A DNA stretch of 64,000 nt from the NCBI GenBank assembly GCA_965238045.1, contig CBDEGU010000012.1, positions 2,294,001 to 2,358,000 on the forward strand, read 5' to 3'. The notes under the pieces are model-generated. The model worked only from the letters and a program-made list of their open reading frames with translations, had not been told where the DNA came from and made no database searches. The stretch comes from CBDEGU01 sp965238045. GTDB lineage: Bacteria; Acidobacteriota; Terriglobia; Bryobacterales; UBA6623. Positions 34,656-43,888 of the stretch are shown in pieces (the stretch's first letter is position 1; each line of letters starts with the position of its first letter). The position numbers and the translations under genes were made by a program.

Positions 34656-36118
34656 CGTTTTCGCTCATCCCGCTGTTCGCGGTGCTGGTCTCGGCTTTAG
34701 GCGCACTTCTCATCGCGTGCACGGGCGAGCGTCGAGCCAATCTGAGGGAATTCTGGTCCGTTGCGGCCGGTGTCGTGATGTTCGTCCTTGTAGCCTCCAT
34801 GGTCCCGGAGGTCCTGGCTGGCCGCACGCCGGAGTGCGTACTGTTCCGGATCCTCCCCGGCATCGAACTGGCCTTTCGGGTGGATGCCTTCGGCCTCCTC
34901 TTTGCTTCGGGGGCGTCGTTCCTCTGGATCTTGACCTCGTTTTACTCGATCGGCTACATGCGTTCTCTTCGAGAGCACGCGCAAACCCGTTACTTTTCTT
35001 GTTTCGCTCTGGCCCTTTCCGCCACCATTGGGGTGGCCTTCTCCGCCAACCTCTTCACCCTGTTTCTGTTCTATGAAGCCTTGACCCTGGTCACCTACCC
35101 CCTCGTGGGTCACCACGAAACGGCCGAGGCCAAGGCAGGCGCCCGCAAGTACGTCATCTATCTGCTGGGCGCCGCCAAGGTGTTCCTGGTGGCCGCCATC
35201 ATTCTGACCTATAACGTGGCCGGGACCCTGGAGTTTCGTAATGGCGGGATACTGCCAGCTGCCCAGCTCACGGAGCAGCCCACGCTGCTATTTATTATCT
35301 TCGCCCTATTCCTGTTTGGATTCGCCAAGAACGCGCTCATGCCGCTGCACAGCTGGCTGCCGGCTGCAATGGTCGCCCCCACCCCGGTGAGTGCATTGCT
35401 GCATGCGGTGGCGGTGGTCAAGACCGGCGTTTTCTCCACGCTGCGGGTTTTTCTCTTCGTCTTCGGTCCACACGCCATGCGCGAACTCGGCGCGGACCAA
35501 CTGGCCTTGGGAGCCGCGTCGGTGACGATCCTGGTCGGATCGCTGCTGGCGCTCAGCCAGGACAACCTCAAAGCCAGACTGGCCTTCTCAACGGTGAGCC
35601 AGCTCTCCTACATAATCCTGGGAGCGGCACTCCTGAACTCCAACGGGGTTCTGGGCGGGATCGCTCATATCACTAACCACGCCGTTTCGAAGATCACACT
35701 CTTCTTGTGCGCCGGCTCCATTTATGTATCCACGCACAAGACCGAAATCAGCCAGATGTCGGGCCTGGCCAAGCGCATGCCGTGGACCATGGCCTCGTTT
35801 GCGCTTGCCTCGCTGAGCGTGGTCGGCATTCCCCTCACCAGCGGGTTCGTCTCCAAGTGGTATCTCGCACTCGGCACCGTGGACGGCGACAGCCGCCTTG
35901 CCTTGTTAGGCGTACTCCTGGTCGGCTCGCTCCTTAGCGCGGCTTACCTGGGCCCGATTGTGTACAAGGCCTACTTCGAAAAGGAGTCGCCGACTAACGA
36001 GGAAGTCCGCGAGGTGCCCTGGATGGTCGCTCCCTTGGGGATCAGCGCCGCCGCGAGCCTACTCCTGGGCCTCTATCCTGGCCCTGTCCTTGAACTGGCA
36101 GGGAAGGTAGTGCCGTGA
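34649..36118 (+). CDS. nuoL: NuoL-position antiporter-like subunit (short, MrpD/NuoL type)
   Basis: 489 residues, shorter than usual NuoL (about 610) because the lateral-helix C-terminal extension is missing. Proton-channel residues are visible: Glu in LFLFYEALTLVTYPLVGH, Lys/His in FGFAKNALMPLHSWLPAAM and the VAPTPVSALLHAVAVVKTGVF helix. The position after nuoK is that of nuoL. By sequence style it may equally be an MrpD/NuoM-like paralogue; the true lateral-helix subunit may be the 587-residue protein at 36368. Confidence 0.85.
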   Translation: MVTFSLIPLFAVLVSALGALLIACTGERRANLREFWSVAAGVVMFVLVASMVPEVLAGRTPECVLFRILPGIELAFRVDAFGLLFASGASFLWILTSFYSIGYMRSLREHAQTRYFSCFALALSATIGVAFSANLFTLFLFYEALTLVTYPLVGHHETAEAKAGARKYVIYLLGAAKVFLVAAIILTYNVAGTLEFRNGGILPAAQLTEQPTLLFIIFALFLFGFAKNALMPLHSWLPAAMVAPTPVSALLHAVAVVKTGVFSTLRVFLFVFGPHAMRELGADQLALGAASVTILVGSLLALSQDNLKARLAFSTVSQLSYIILGAALLNSNGVLGGIAHITNHAVSKITLFLCAGSIYVSTHKTEISQMSGLAKRMPWTMASFALASLSVVGIPLTSGFVSKWYLALGTVDGDSRLALLGVLLVGSLLSAAYLGPIVYKAYFEKESPTNEEVREVPWMVAPLGISAAASLLLGLYPGPVLELAGKVVP

Positions 36119-36378
36119 ACTTTTTGGAGAGGCTCCTGGAAGATCCCGTCCGCTTCGCCCGGATCAAGCGATGGTTTTACGGTGGCCTGGCCGTAGTAGC
36201 TCTGGCCGAAATCGTTCTGCCGCGTATCCTCGGCGGCGATGACGGCCATTTCGCGTTCGAGAGTTTTCCTGCTTGGGGCTCGCTCTATGGGTTGGCCTCC
36301 TGCGTGGCGATCATAGTCGTATCAAAACTCATCGGAAAGATGTGGCTCATGCGCCGCGAAGACCACTATGACTCTTGA
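36115..36378 (+). CDS. small two-helix membrane protein inside the complex I locus
   Basis: 87 residues, GTG start overlapping the previous stop by four bases. It has a charged N-terminus (ERLLEDPVRFARIKRW), two hydrophobic stretches (FYGGLAVVALAEIVLP and WGSLYGLASCVAIIVVSKLIG) and a charged end. It is not one of the 14 standard subunits. The tight overlap with both neighbours suggests that it works with the two antiporter-type subunits around it, perhaps as an assembly or linker subunit. Confidence 0.75.
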   Translation: MNFLERLLEDPVRFARIKRWFYGGLAVVALAEIVLPRILGGDDGHFAFESFPAWGSLYGLASCVAIIVVSKLIGKMWLMRREDHYDS

Positions 36379-38131
36379 GTGGGTGCATCCAGGGCTCTTG
36401 CTCATCCTAGGCGCCTGGGTCTTGCTGTTTCTCAAAGGCCGGGTCAAGCGCCTGGTGATGCTCCTGCTGCCTGCCGCGGCCGTGGTCGATTGCTTGCTCA
36501 TGACGCCAGGAACCTATGGCGTGGCGAGCTTCCTGGGGCAAGACCTCGTCTTCGGCCGGGTGGACAGTTTGAGCCTGGTCTTTTCCTACGTCTTTTCGCT
36601 CATGGCCTTCCTGGGCATGGTCTACGCGCTCCATGTGGAAGACGATGCTGAGCACGTAACTGCCCTGACTTATGCGGGTGGGGCGCTTGGGGTGACGTTT
36701 GCTGGGGACTTCCTCTCCCTTTACATCTTCTGGGAGCTCATGGCGGTTTCATCCGTGCTGCTGATATGGCGGCGCCGCGAGGCATCCGCCGTGGCGGCCG
36801 GGTTCCGTTACCTTCTGGTCCACGTAGTCGGGGGGCTCATCCTGCTGGCAGGGATCGTGCTCCATTGGTCCCAGACCGGGTCGCTTGCCTTCGGGGATAT
36901 GGGAGCTTCTTCCGGCGGCGCCTGGGCCCTAATCCTTGTCGCCTTTCTCCTCAATGCGGCTGTCCCGCCCCTGGGGGCCTGGCTTCCGGACGCCTACCCC
37001 GAGGCCACGGTCACGGGCGCGGTCTTCATGACGGCTTTCACTACTAAGTCCGCGGTCTACGCCTTGATCCGCGGCTTCGCCGGGACGGAGCTCCTGGTGT
37101 GGTTGGGAGCGGTGATGGCGGTTTACGGCGTGGTCTACGCCGTGCTGGAAAACGACGCGCGCCGGCTCTTGGCTTACCACATTATCAGCCAGGTTGGCTA
37201 CATGGTCTGCGGGGTCGGGATCGGGACCGCGCTGGCCATCAACGGCGTGACGGCCCACGCCTTTGCGCACATCCTCTACAAGGGGCTCCTCTTCATGGGA
37301 GCCGGCGCTGTCTTGCAGGTGACCGGGCTGCGAAGGCTGAGTGATATGGGCGGTCTCTACAAGACCATGCCGGTCACCCTTGGCCTCTACATGGTCGGCG
37401 CCTTCGCCATCTCGGCCGTGCCGCTCTTTAGCGGCTTCGTGAGCAAGTCGATGGTGGTCTCTGCCGCGGGCGAGGAACACTTGGCAATGGTCTTTCTGCT
37501 GCTCACTTTGGCCTCGGCCGGAACTTTCCTGCACACCGGCCTTAAGCTTCCTTACTATATGTTCTTCGGCAAAGATTCAGGCGTGCGCGGCGAGGAGCCA
37601 CCCAGGAACATGCTGGTGGCCATGGGCCTGGCAGCCGTCGCGTGTGCATTGATCGGGGTCTTCCCCGACCTGCTTTACCGGCACCTTCCAAACACCGTGG
37701 ACTACATCCCCTATACGCTCCAGCACGTTACAAGCACCCTTGGGATGTTGGGCTTCACGGCGCTGGGTTTCTTCCTGCTGCTCAAGCACCTCGACCCCGA
37801 ACCCACAATCAGCCTCGACACGGACTGGTTCTACCGCCGAGGTTCGTCCGGCTTTGTGGCCCTGGTCCCGGGTCCTCTCGCGCGCCTTGAGTACGGCTTC
37901 GTTGGAGAAATCTACGAATTTGTGATACGGAGGCTCCTGTTGGGCGCGGCAGGTCTCTTGCACAAAATCGATAGCCTCGTAGTCGATTCCGCGCTCATGG
38001 GCGTGGGACGTTCGACCCAAACCTTCAGCCAGGTGTTGAAGACCGCGATGAGCGGCCACGCCCAGCATTACGGACTGATCATGGCGGCCGGAGTCCTGGT
38101 ACTCTTGGCCCTGGCAATGCTCGCCCTATGA
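36368..38131 (+). CDS. MrpD-like antiporter subunit, extra to the standard complex I set
   Basis: 587 residues. The antiporter core shows SLYIFWELMAVSSVLLIW (TM5 Glu), VPPLGAWLPDAYPEATVTGAVFMTAFTTKSAVYALIR (TM7-8) and the HIISQVGYMVCGVG segment. An additional C-terminal part of about 150 residues (DTDWFYRRGSSGFVALVPGPLARLEYGF ... and a terminal helix) resembles the C-terminus of Na+/H+ antiporter MrpA/MrpD relatives with a lateral or anchor helix. It makes four antiporter-like subunits in this locus instead of three. Confidence 0.85.
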   Translation: MTLEWVHPGLLLILGAWVLLFLKGRVKRLVMLLLPAAAVVDCLLMTPGTYGVASFLGQDLVFGRVDSLSLVFSYVFSLMAFLGMVYALHVEDDAEHVTALTYAGGALGVTFAGDFLSLYIFWELMAVSSVLLIWRRREASAVAAGFRYLLVHVVGGLILLAGIVLHWSQTGSLAFGDMGASSGGAWALILVAFLLNAAVPPLGAWLPDAYPEATVTGAVFMTAFTTKSAVYALIRGFAGTELLVWLGAVMAVYGVVYAVLENDARRLLAYHIISQVGYMVCGVGIGTALAINGVTAHAFAHILYKGLLFMGAGAVLQVTGLRRLSDMGGLYKTMPVTLGLYMVGAFAISAVPLFSGFVSKSMVVSAAGEEHLAMVFLLLTLASAGTFLHTGLKLPYYMFFGKDSGVRGEEPPRNMLVAMGLAAVACALIGVFPDLLYRHLPNTVDYIPYTLQHVTSTLGMLGFTALGFFLLLKHLDPEPTISLDTDWFYRRGSSGFVALVPGPLARLEYGFVGEIYEFVIRRLLLGAAGLLHKIDSLVVDSALMGVGRSTQTFSQVLKTAMSGHAQHYGLIMAAGVLVLLALAMLAL

Positions 38132-39597
38132 CTGCTTATCCGGTCCTCACGGCCACCACATTCCTGCCACTTGCGGGTGCGGTTTTGATCCTGCTCCTTG
38201 GCAGCGAGCGGCTCGCGCGCTGGATCGCGCTGGCCGCGACCCTGGCGACTTTGGCTGTCTCGGCCCCTCTCTACTTGCACTTCGACAAGGCCTCGAGCGC
38301 TCTGCAATTCGTCGAGTCTCGCGACTGGATCCCGTCGTGGAACATCGTCTACGGTATGGGAGTGGATGGTATCAGCCTGCCATTCATCCTCCTCGCCGCA
38401 CTCTTGAGCGTGCTGTGTATCGGCGCCTCGTGGACTGCGATCCGAACGAGAGTGCGGGAGTTCTACGCCGCGCTCCTGGTCGCGGAGACAGCGATGATCG
38501 GGCTTTTTGCCGCATCGAACCTGTTTCTCTTCTTTGTCTTCTGGGAGCTGATGGTCGTTCCCATCTTTCTCCTCATCGGTGTCTGGGGGGGGCCGGGGCG
38601 CGTCTACGCCGCAGTCAAGTTTCTGCTGTTCACTCTGGCCGGAAGTGTCTTGATGCTTGTGGGCATGATCGCCCTATACGAAATCAACGGCACGTTGGAC
38701 TTCGAGGCCCTTGCCCTCGCCCATGCGAACCTTCCGCTCCAGCAGCAAGCCTGGCTCTTCGCGGCCTTTCTGGCCGCCTTCGCCGTCAAGGTTCCCATGT
38801 TTCCGGTGCATACCTGGCTCCCGGACGCCCACACCGAGGCCCCCACGGCTGGGAGCGTGATTCTGGCCGGGATCCTTCTCAAGATGGGGGCCTACGGTTT
38901 CCTGCGGATCTCGCTTCCCATACTTCCGGACGCCGTGCAGCTCTTCCTCAAGCCCATGCTCGTCATCTCCGTGGTGGCCATCGTCTACGGGGCGTACGTG
39001 ACCTTAGTCCAGACGGACGTCAAGCGCCTCATTGCCTTCTCGAGCGTTAGCCACATGGGGTTTGTAACCCTGGGCATCTTCACACTTGACCGCGGCGGGG
39101 TCGAGGGCGCGATCCTTCAGATGATCAACCATGGGATTATCTCCGCGGCGCTCTTCTTGTGCGTCGGCATGATCTACGAGCGCACCCACACGCGGGAAAT
39201 CAAGGACTACGGGGGAGTTGCCAAAGCCGCCCCGGTCTACTCCACTTTGCTGGCGCTCTTTTGTCTGGCGGCCGCGGGATTCCCGGGTTTCAATTCATTC
39301 GTAGGGGAATTCCTCATCATCGGCGCAGCCTTCAGGGCCGAGGCCTGGCTCGGGGCCATGGCTGTATGGGGCGCAGCCCTGGGAACAACCTACATGGTTT
39401 GGCTCTACTACCGGGTGGTGATGGGCGAGATCAACCCAGGGCTTGAGGGGCTCAAGCTCGAGCTCAACGCCCGTGAGGTGGCAACGTTGGTCCCATTGGC
39501 CTTACTCGCCTTGTGTCTCGGCCTCTACCCTGAGAGCGTCCTCTCCTATCTTCACGCTCCTGTGGCCAAGCTCCTGGCAGCCGGAGTTACGCCATGA
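38128..39597 (+). CDS. nuoM: NADH-quinone oxidoreductase subunit M
   Basis: 489 residues. Typical NuoM features: GMGVDGISLPFILLAALLSVL, the key Glu in FFVFWELMVVPIFLLIGVWGG and Lys in FAVKVPMFPVHTWLPDAHTEAPTAGSVILAGILLKMGAYGFLR, then IAFSSVSHMGFVTLGIF. One of the proton-pumping antiporter-like subunits of the membrane arm. ATGA overlaps on both sides. Confidence 0.95.
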   Translation: MTAYPVLTATTFLPLAGAVLILLLGSERLARWIALAATLATLAVSAPLYLHFDKASSALQFVESRDWIPSWNIVYGMGVDGISLPFILLAALLSVLCIGASWTAIRTRVREFYAALLVAETAMIGLFAASNLFLFFVFWELMVVPIFLLIGVWGGPGRVYAAVKFLLFTLAGSVLMLVGMIALYEINGTLDFEALALAHANLPLQQQAWLFAAFLAAFAVKVPMFPVHTWLPDAHTEAPTAGSVILAGILLKMGAYGFLRISLPILPDAVQLFLKPMLVISVVAIVYGAYVTLVQTDVKRLIAFSSVSHMGFVTLGIFTLDRGGVEGAILQMINHGIISAALFLCVGMIYERTHTREIKDYGGVAKAAPVYSTLLALFCLAAAGFPGFNSFVGEFLIIGAAFRAEAWLGAMAVWGAALGTTYMVWLYYRVVMGEINPGLEGLKLELNAREVATLVPLALLALCLGLYPESVLSYLHAPVAKLLAAGVTP

Positions 39598-41015
39598 ATG
39601 GCGCGACCATATCTGACCTGGCCCTGCTGGTCCCAGAGCTGATTCTGGTCTGCATGGCCTTGGCGCTCATTCTCGCAGCGCACCGCATCCAGAGGGTACC
39701 CGTGGCCGTCGCCGGAACGGTCCTCGCGGCGCTGGCTGCTGCCCTGGTCTCGGGCTGGATGTTGTCCTGGGGCGCCCAAACTGGGTTTGGGGGCATGATC
39801 ATCCTGGACGGCTACTCGCAATTCTTCAAGGTGCTCATCGCCGCCACGCTGGCTCTGGTGGCGCTTCTCTCCGTCAGGAGCATCGACAGAGAGAAGGTTC
39901 CCCGTGCCGAATTCCATGCCCTGCTCCTGTTGGCCTCGACGGGAATGATGCTGGCAGTTTCAGCCCTAGATCTCTTGACCCTCTTCCTGAGCTTGGAACT
40001 GATGACGCTCTGCTCTTACATCCTGGTCGGCATCACGGTCGAGAGGCGGACGTCAAACGAGGCTGCGATCAAGTACTTCCTTCTCGCTTCCTTCGCCTCG
40101 GCTTTGCTTCTCTACGGGATAAGCCTGACCTACGGAGTTACCGGCGCCACAGACTTTGCAGCCATTGCCTCGGCTCTCTCCGAGCGGGGCCTGGGCGGTA
40201 ACCCACTCCTCTTGGTGGCCATCGGGCTGGTGACAGTAGGACTTGCCTTCAAAATTGCGGCGGCGCCGCTGCATGCCTGGGCGCCGGACGCTTATCAAGG
40301 TGCGAGCGCCCCGGTTGCGGCCTTTTTGGCGGCCGGCCCCAAAGCGGCTGGTCTGGCGGCGCTGGGACGGGTCGGCCTGGTCGCGTTCGGGTCTGAAGCC
40401 AACGTCTTGTCCGTGGTTCTGCTGGGGCTCGCCGTCCTCTCCATTCTCGTGGGAAGCGTGGTCGTTCTGTCCCAAACCGACATGAAGCGGTTACTGGCCT
40501 ATTCCTCTATTGCGCATACGGGCTACGCCCTCCTGGGCCTCATCGCCGCCACTCCCGAAGGGGTCTCGGCGACCATGACCTATGCCTTCTTCTACGTCTT
40601 CATGACTCTAGGGGCTTTTGGCGTGGTCATCGGTCTGGGCGAGCGAGGTGAGAACCTGGACGGCTATCAAGGTCTGGCCGCGCAGCGGCCCGGAACAGCC
40701 GCGCTCATGTTACTGTTCCTCTTGTCTCTGACCGGCATCCCTCCAACGGCCGGGTTCACGGCCAAGTTCGTCGTGATCCTAAGCGCAGTGCGCGCGGGCC
40801 ATATCGTGCTGGCGGTCCTAGCCGTGGCGTGCAGTGTAGTGACCGCATTCGTCTACATGCGCGTGGCCGTCCTGATGTACATGAAGGAGCCGCAGGGTCT
40901 GGCACCGTCGCGCTTCCCGGGGGCGGTGTCCGCAGCACTTGCCGTGGCCGCGCTGGTCACCTTGATCGGCGGAATCTTCCCCGGCAGCGTCACGCCCTGG
41001 GCCGTGCCGCCGTGA
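39594..41015 (+). CDS. nuoN: NADH-quinone oxidoreductase subunit N
   Basis: 473 residues. The NuoN signature is present: FLSLELMTLCSYILVGI, then FKIAAAPLHAWAPDAYQGASAPVAAFLAAGPKAAGLAALGR and LLAYSSIAHTGYALLGL. It closes the J-N half of the locus. A 65-base gap to nuoA follows, AT-rich around 41025-41045 (GATATACACTAAAGC), where a second promoter could lie. Confidence 0.95.
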   Translation: MNGATISDLALLVPELILVCMALALILAAHRIQRVPVAVAGTVLAALAAALVSGWMLSWGAQTGFGGMIILDGYSQFFKVLIAATLALVALLSVRSIDREKVPRAEFHALLLLASTGMMLAVSALDLLTLFLSLELMTLCSYILVGITVERRTSNEAAIKYFLLASFASALLLYGISLTYGVTGATDFAAIASALSERGLGGNPLLLVAIGLVTVGLAFKIAAAPLHAWAPDAYQGASAPVAAFLAAGPKAAGLAALGRVGLVAFGSEANVLSVVLLGLAVLSILVGSVVVLSQTDMKRLLAYSSIAHTGYALLGLIAATPEGVSATMTYAFFYVFMTLGAFGVVIGLGERGENLDGYQGLAAQRPGTAALMLLFLLSLTGIPPTAGFTAKFVVILSAVRAGHIVLAVLAVACSVVTAFVYMRVAVLMYMKEPQGLAPSRFPGAVSAALAVAALVTLIGGIFPGSVTPWAVPP

Positions 41016-41080
41016 TGCCGAAAATGATATACACTAAAGCTTATAGGTTGGACCCGAAACCCTAGCGAGGTTGTCGACTG

Positions 41081-41434
41081 GTGAACGAATACATTGGGAT
41101 CGTCGTCATTTTCGTCCTGGCCGGTGGGATCGCAGCCGCGATGGTGGTGTTGGCCTCCACACTGGGGGAAAAAAAGCCCACGACCGAAAAGTTAGCGCCG
41201 TTCGAGTGTGGAAAGGATCCCTTCTCCCTCCCGATGGGTAGGTTGGCAATCAAGTTCTATCTGACCGCGATCCTGTTCATTCTCTTCGACGTCGAGCTCG
41301 TCTTCCTTTATCCATGGGCCGTGGTCTACCGCACTCTGGGCTCCTTGGGCCTGGCCGAGATGGGCGTCTTTCTGGGGATCTTGATGGTCGGCTACCTTTA
41401 CGCATGGAACAACGGCGCCCTCGATTGGAAGTGA
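41081..41434 (+). CDS. nuoA: NADH-quinone oxidoreductase subunit A
   Basis: 117 residues, GTG start after GCGAGG. Three helices and the invariant loop FECGKDP (Glu/Cys loop near the Q-site) plus FILFDVELVFLYPWA with the conserved Asp/Glu. Standard NuoA/ND3. First gene of the A-I half. Confidence 0.94.
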   Translation: MNEYIGIVVIFVLAGGIAAAMVVLASTLGEKKPTTEKLAPFECGKDPFSLPMGRLAIKFYLTAILFILFDVELVFLYPWAVVYRTLGSLGLAEMGVFLGILMVGYLYAWNNGALDWK

Positions 41435-41435
41435 T

Positions 41436-41933
41436 ATGCCGATTCAACCATCGTTCCTGACCAGCCGCCTCAATGAGGCTATTGGCTGGGCCCGGAAGTA
41501 CTCGATCTTTCAGTATCCGTTCGTGACTGCGTGCTGCGGGATGGAGTACATGGCAACGGCCTGCTCTCACTATGACGTAGACCGCTTTGGAGCGGGCTTC
41601 CCCAGGTTTTCTCCCCGCCAGGCCGACGTACTTTTCGTCGTCGGCACGATCAGTCACAAGATGGCGCCGGTCTTGAGGCGCATCTATGAGCAGATGGCCG
41701 AGCCCAAGTGGGTGGTCGCCTTCGGAGTCTGCACATGCACGGGCGGTTTCTATGACAACTACGCGACCGTGATGGGCATCGACACAATCATGCCGGTGGA
41801 TGTTTACATACCGGGATGCCCACCGCGGCCGGAGATGGTCCTTGACGGTCTGATGAAGCTGCAGGACAAAATCCAGGGCCAGCAGACAACCAGCCAGCGG
41901 CCCGCACCCGAACCTCGCCCAGACATCTTCTGA
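41436..41933 (+). CDS. nuoB: NADH-quinone oxidoreductase subunit B
   Basis: 165 residues. The N2 cluster ligands are visible: the tandem Cys in VTACCGMEYMA (33-34), Cys99 in FGVCTCTGGFYDNY and Cys128 in IPGCPPRPE. The loop reads VCTCTGG instead of the usual ACASSGG; the extra Cys101 is unusual. Holds the terminal Fe-S cluster that reduces quinone. Confidence 0.95.
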   Translation: MPIQPSFLTSRLNEAIGWARKYSIFQYPFVTACCGMEYMATACSHYDVDRFGAGFPRFSPRQADVLFVVGTISHKMAPVLRRIYEQMAEPKWVVAFGVCTCTGGFYDNYATVMGIDTIMPVDVYIPGCPPRPEMVLDGLMKLQDKIQGQQTTSQRPAPEPRPDIF

Positions 41934-41936
41934 AGT

Positions 41937-42518
41937 ATGAATACCTCCGCTTTGATCGAGTCTGTCACGGACCATTTCCCCAATGCAGTGTCGGCTTCCC
42001 ACACCTACCGGGGCGACGCCACCGTGGTTCTCGGTCGGCAGTTCCTGCTCGAGGTGGCACGCTTTCTCAAGGAGGACCCGGCCTTCGAAATGAATTTCCT
42101 CATGGACTTGACCGCCGTGGACTACTCCGCTTTTGGGAAGCGGCCCACTCCGGCTTTCTTCGCTTCCTCCGGGGTGGCGGTGAGCCCGTCTCCTCAGATT
42201 CCGGATGAGGACCCCTGGCCCGGACCTCCGGAAGAGTCGCGCTTCGTGGTCGTGTACCACTTCTACTCTACGGTCCACAAGCATCGACTCAGGCTCGTGA
42301 TTCCCGTGGAAGAGGCCGATGCCGAGGTTGATTCCCTGACTTCCTTGTGGCCCGGAGCCGACTGGCTCGAGCGCGAGGTCTGGGACATGTTCGGGATCAA
42401 CTTTAGAGGGCATCCGAACTTGAAGCGCATCCTCATGTACGAAGAGTTTGAAGGCCACCCGCTGCGCAAGGACTATCCCGTCAAGAAACGCCAGCCCCTG
42501 ATTGGGCCGGTCAACTAG
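41937..42518 (+). CDS. nuoC: NADH-quinone oxidoreductase subunit C
   Basis: 193 residues. Conserved NuoC/30-kDa motif HRLRLVIPVEEADAEVDSLTSLWPGADWLEREVWDMFGINFRGHPNLKRIL is present (in pieces HRLRLV, WPGADWLEREVWDMFGI, GHPNLKRIL), ending EGHPLRKDYPVKKRQP. A Ser/Pro-rich insert (about 75-100) lengthens the N-terminal part. Separate from nuoD, not fused. Confidence 0.93.
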   Translation: MNTSALIESVTDHFPNAVSASHTYRGDATVVLGRQFLLEVARFLKEDPAFEMNFLMDLTAVDYSAFGKRPTPAFFASSGVAVSPSPQIPDEDPWPGPPEESRFVVVYHFYSTVHKHRLRLVIPVEEADAEVDSLTSLWPGADWLEREVWDMFGINFRGHPNLKRILMYEEFEGHPLRKDYPVKKRQPLIGPVN

Positions 42519-42526
42519 CAGCGCCT

Positions 42527-43888
42527 ATGGAGACGACCGCGAGACCTCAGAGCCACCCGGAGGAACTCGAGACCCGGGACATGATGCTCAACATTGGCCC
42601 GGCGCACCCGGCCATGCACGGGATCGTCCGGATCGTGGCCAAGCTCGAAGGGGAGCAGATCCGAGAGGCCGAAGTGGAGATCGGCTACCTCCACCGCGGC
42701 TTTGAGAAAATGGCGGAATTGGTGGACTACAATGGCGTCATCCCCTACGCCGACCGGCTCAACTACGTCTCCCCGCTGATCAACAACATGGGCTACTGCA
42801 TGACCGTGGAGAAGCTCCTTGGGATCTCGGTTCCAGAGCGCTGCCACTACGTACGGGTCATCCTCTCGGAGATTTCCCGGATCACGGACCACCTCACCTG
42901 CGTGGGGGCGAGCGCCATGGAGTTGGGAGCCTTCACCGTCTTTCTCTACATGGTCAAGGCCCGCGAGTATCTCTGGGAACTCGTGGAGAAGGTAACCGGG
43001 GCCCGCCTGACCGTCACCTACTGCCGTGTCGGTGGGGTGAAGGCCGATCTCCCCGAGGATTTCGCCGAGCCCTGCCGCAAAGCCTTTGCGGAGACACGCA
43101 AGGTCCTCGCCGAGGCGGATGGGCTCCTCACCCGCAACCGTCTCTTCGTAGACCGCATGAAGGGAACGGGCGTGATCTCCGCCGAAGACGCCATCTCCTA
43201 CGGGATCACGGGCCCCTTTCTTCGCGCCAGCGGCGCGGACTACGACGTGCGCAAGGACTGTCCCTACGCCGTTTATGACCGGCTGCCTTTCGACGTGCCG
43301 GTCGGTACCCGTGGGGACAACATGGATCGTTATCTAGTACGCATGGAGGAGATGGAGCAGTCCATGCGCATCGTAGAGGCCGCTCTTCGCGATATACCGC
43401 CCGGCCCGGTCCTGGTCAACCCTGAGACTGGGCGGCCCATCCCGGCCGCGGAGATGGTAGACCTCGCCAAAGTGGGAAACATCTCGGCCATCTCAGGCCG
43501 TTGCGCTGTGACCGATCCGACCCTCGAGGGCTCGGGTCGTGCCCAGCATCCCTCTATCGCCGCAGACGAAAAGCGAGTCTTTCTCCCGCCTAAGGAGGAC
43601 ACCTACGGCAACATCGAAGGGCTCATGCAGCAATTCAAGCTGGTCATGTTCGGCCACGGCGTGCGGCCGCCCGCTGGAGAGGTCTACTTCCCGGTGGAAG
43701 GGGCCAACGGGGAGCTGGGTTTCTACGTGGTGAGTGACGGAGCCGGTAGCGCATACCGGGTGCGAGTCCGACCGCCCTGCTTTGCCATCATGTCTGCGCT
43801 GTCCAAACTCCTCACCGGGGACATGATAGCCGACATGGTCCCCACCTTCGGGTCCGTCAACATGATCGGCGGGGAACTCGACCGGTGA
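42527..43888 (+). CDS. nuoD: NADH-quinone oxidoreductase subunit D
   Basis: 453 residues. Q-site residues lie in LNIGPAHPAMHGIVRI (the His/Ala-Pro loop) and EIGYLHRGFEKMAE; further motifs are DRLNYVSPLINNMGY, RVILSEISRITDHL and the C-terminal PPCFAIMSALSKLLTGDMIADMVPTFGSVNMIGGELDR. The 49-kDa subunit that frames the quinone pocket with NuoB. Confidence 0.95.
   Translation: METTARPQSHPEELETRDMMLNIGPAHPAMHGIVRIVAKLEGEQIREAEVEIGYLHRGFEKMAELVDYNGVIPYADRLNYVSPLINNMGYCMTVEKLLGISVPERCHYVRVILSEISRITDHLTCVGASAMELGAFTVFLYMVKAREYLWELVEKVTGARLTVTYCRVGGVKADLPEDFAEPCRKAFAETRKVLAEADGLLTRNRLFVDRMKGTGVISAEDAISYGITGPFLRASGADYDVRKDCPYAVYDRLPFDVPVGTRGDNMDRYLVRMEEMEQSMRIVEAALRDIPPGPVLVNPETGRPIPAAEMVDLAKVGNISAISGRCAVTDPTLEGSGRAQHPSIAADEKRVFLPPKEDTYGNIEGLMQQFKLVMFGHGVRPPAGEVYFPVEGANGELGFYVVSDGAGSAYRVRVRPPCFAIMSALSKLLTGDMIADMVPTFGSVNMIGGELDR

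Noticed and set aside
41016..41080. Possible second promoter between nuoN and nuoA
   Set aside because: AT-rich with TATACACT-like hexamers, but no -35 at proper spacing; not called as a feature.
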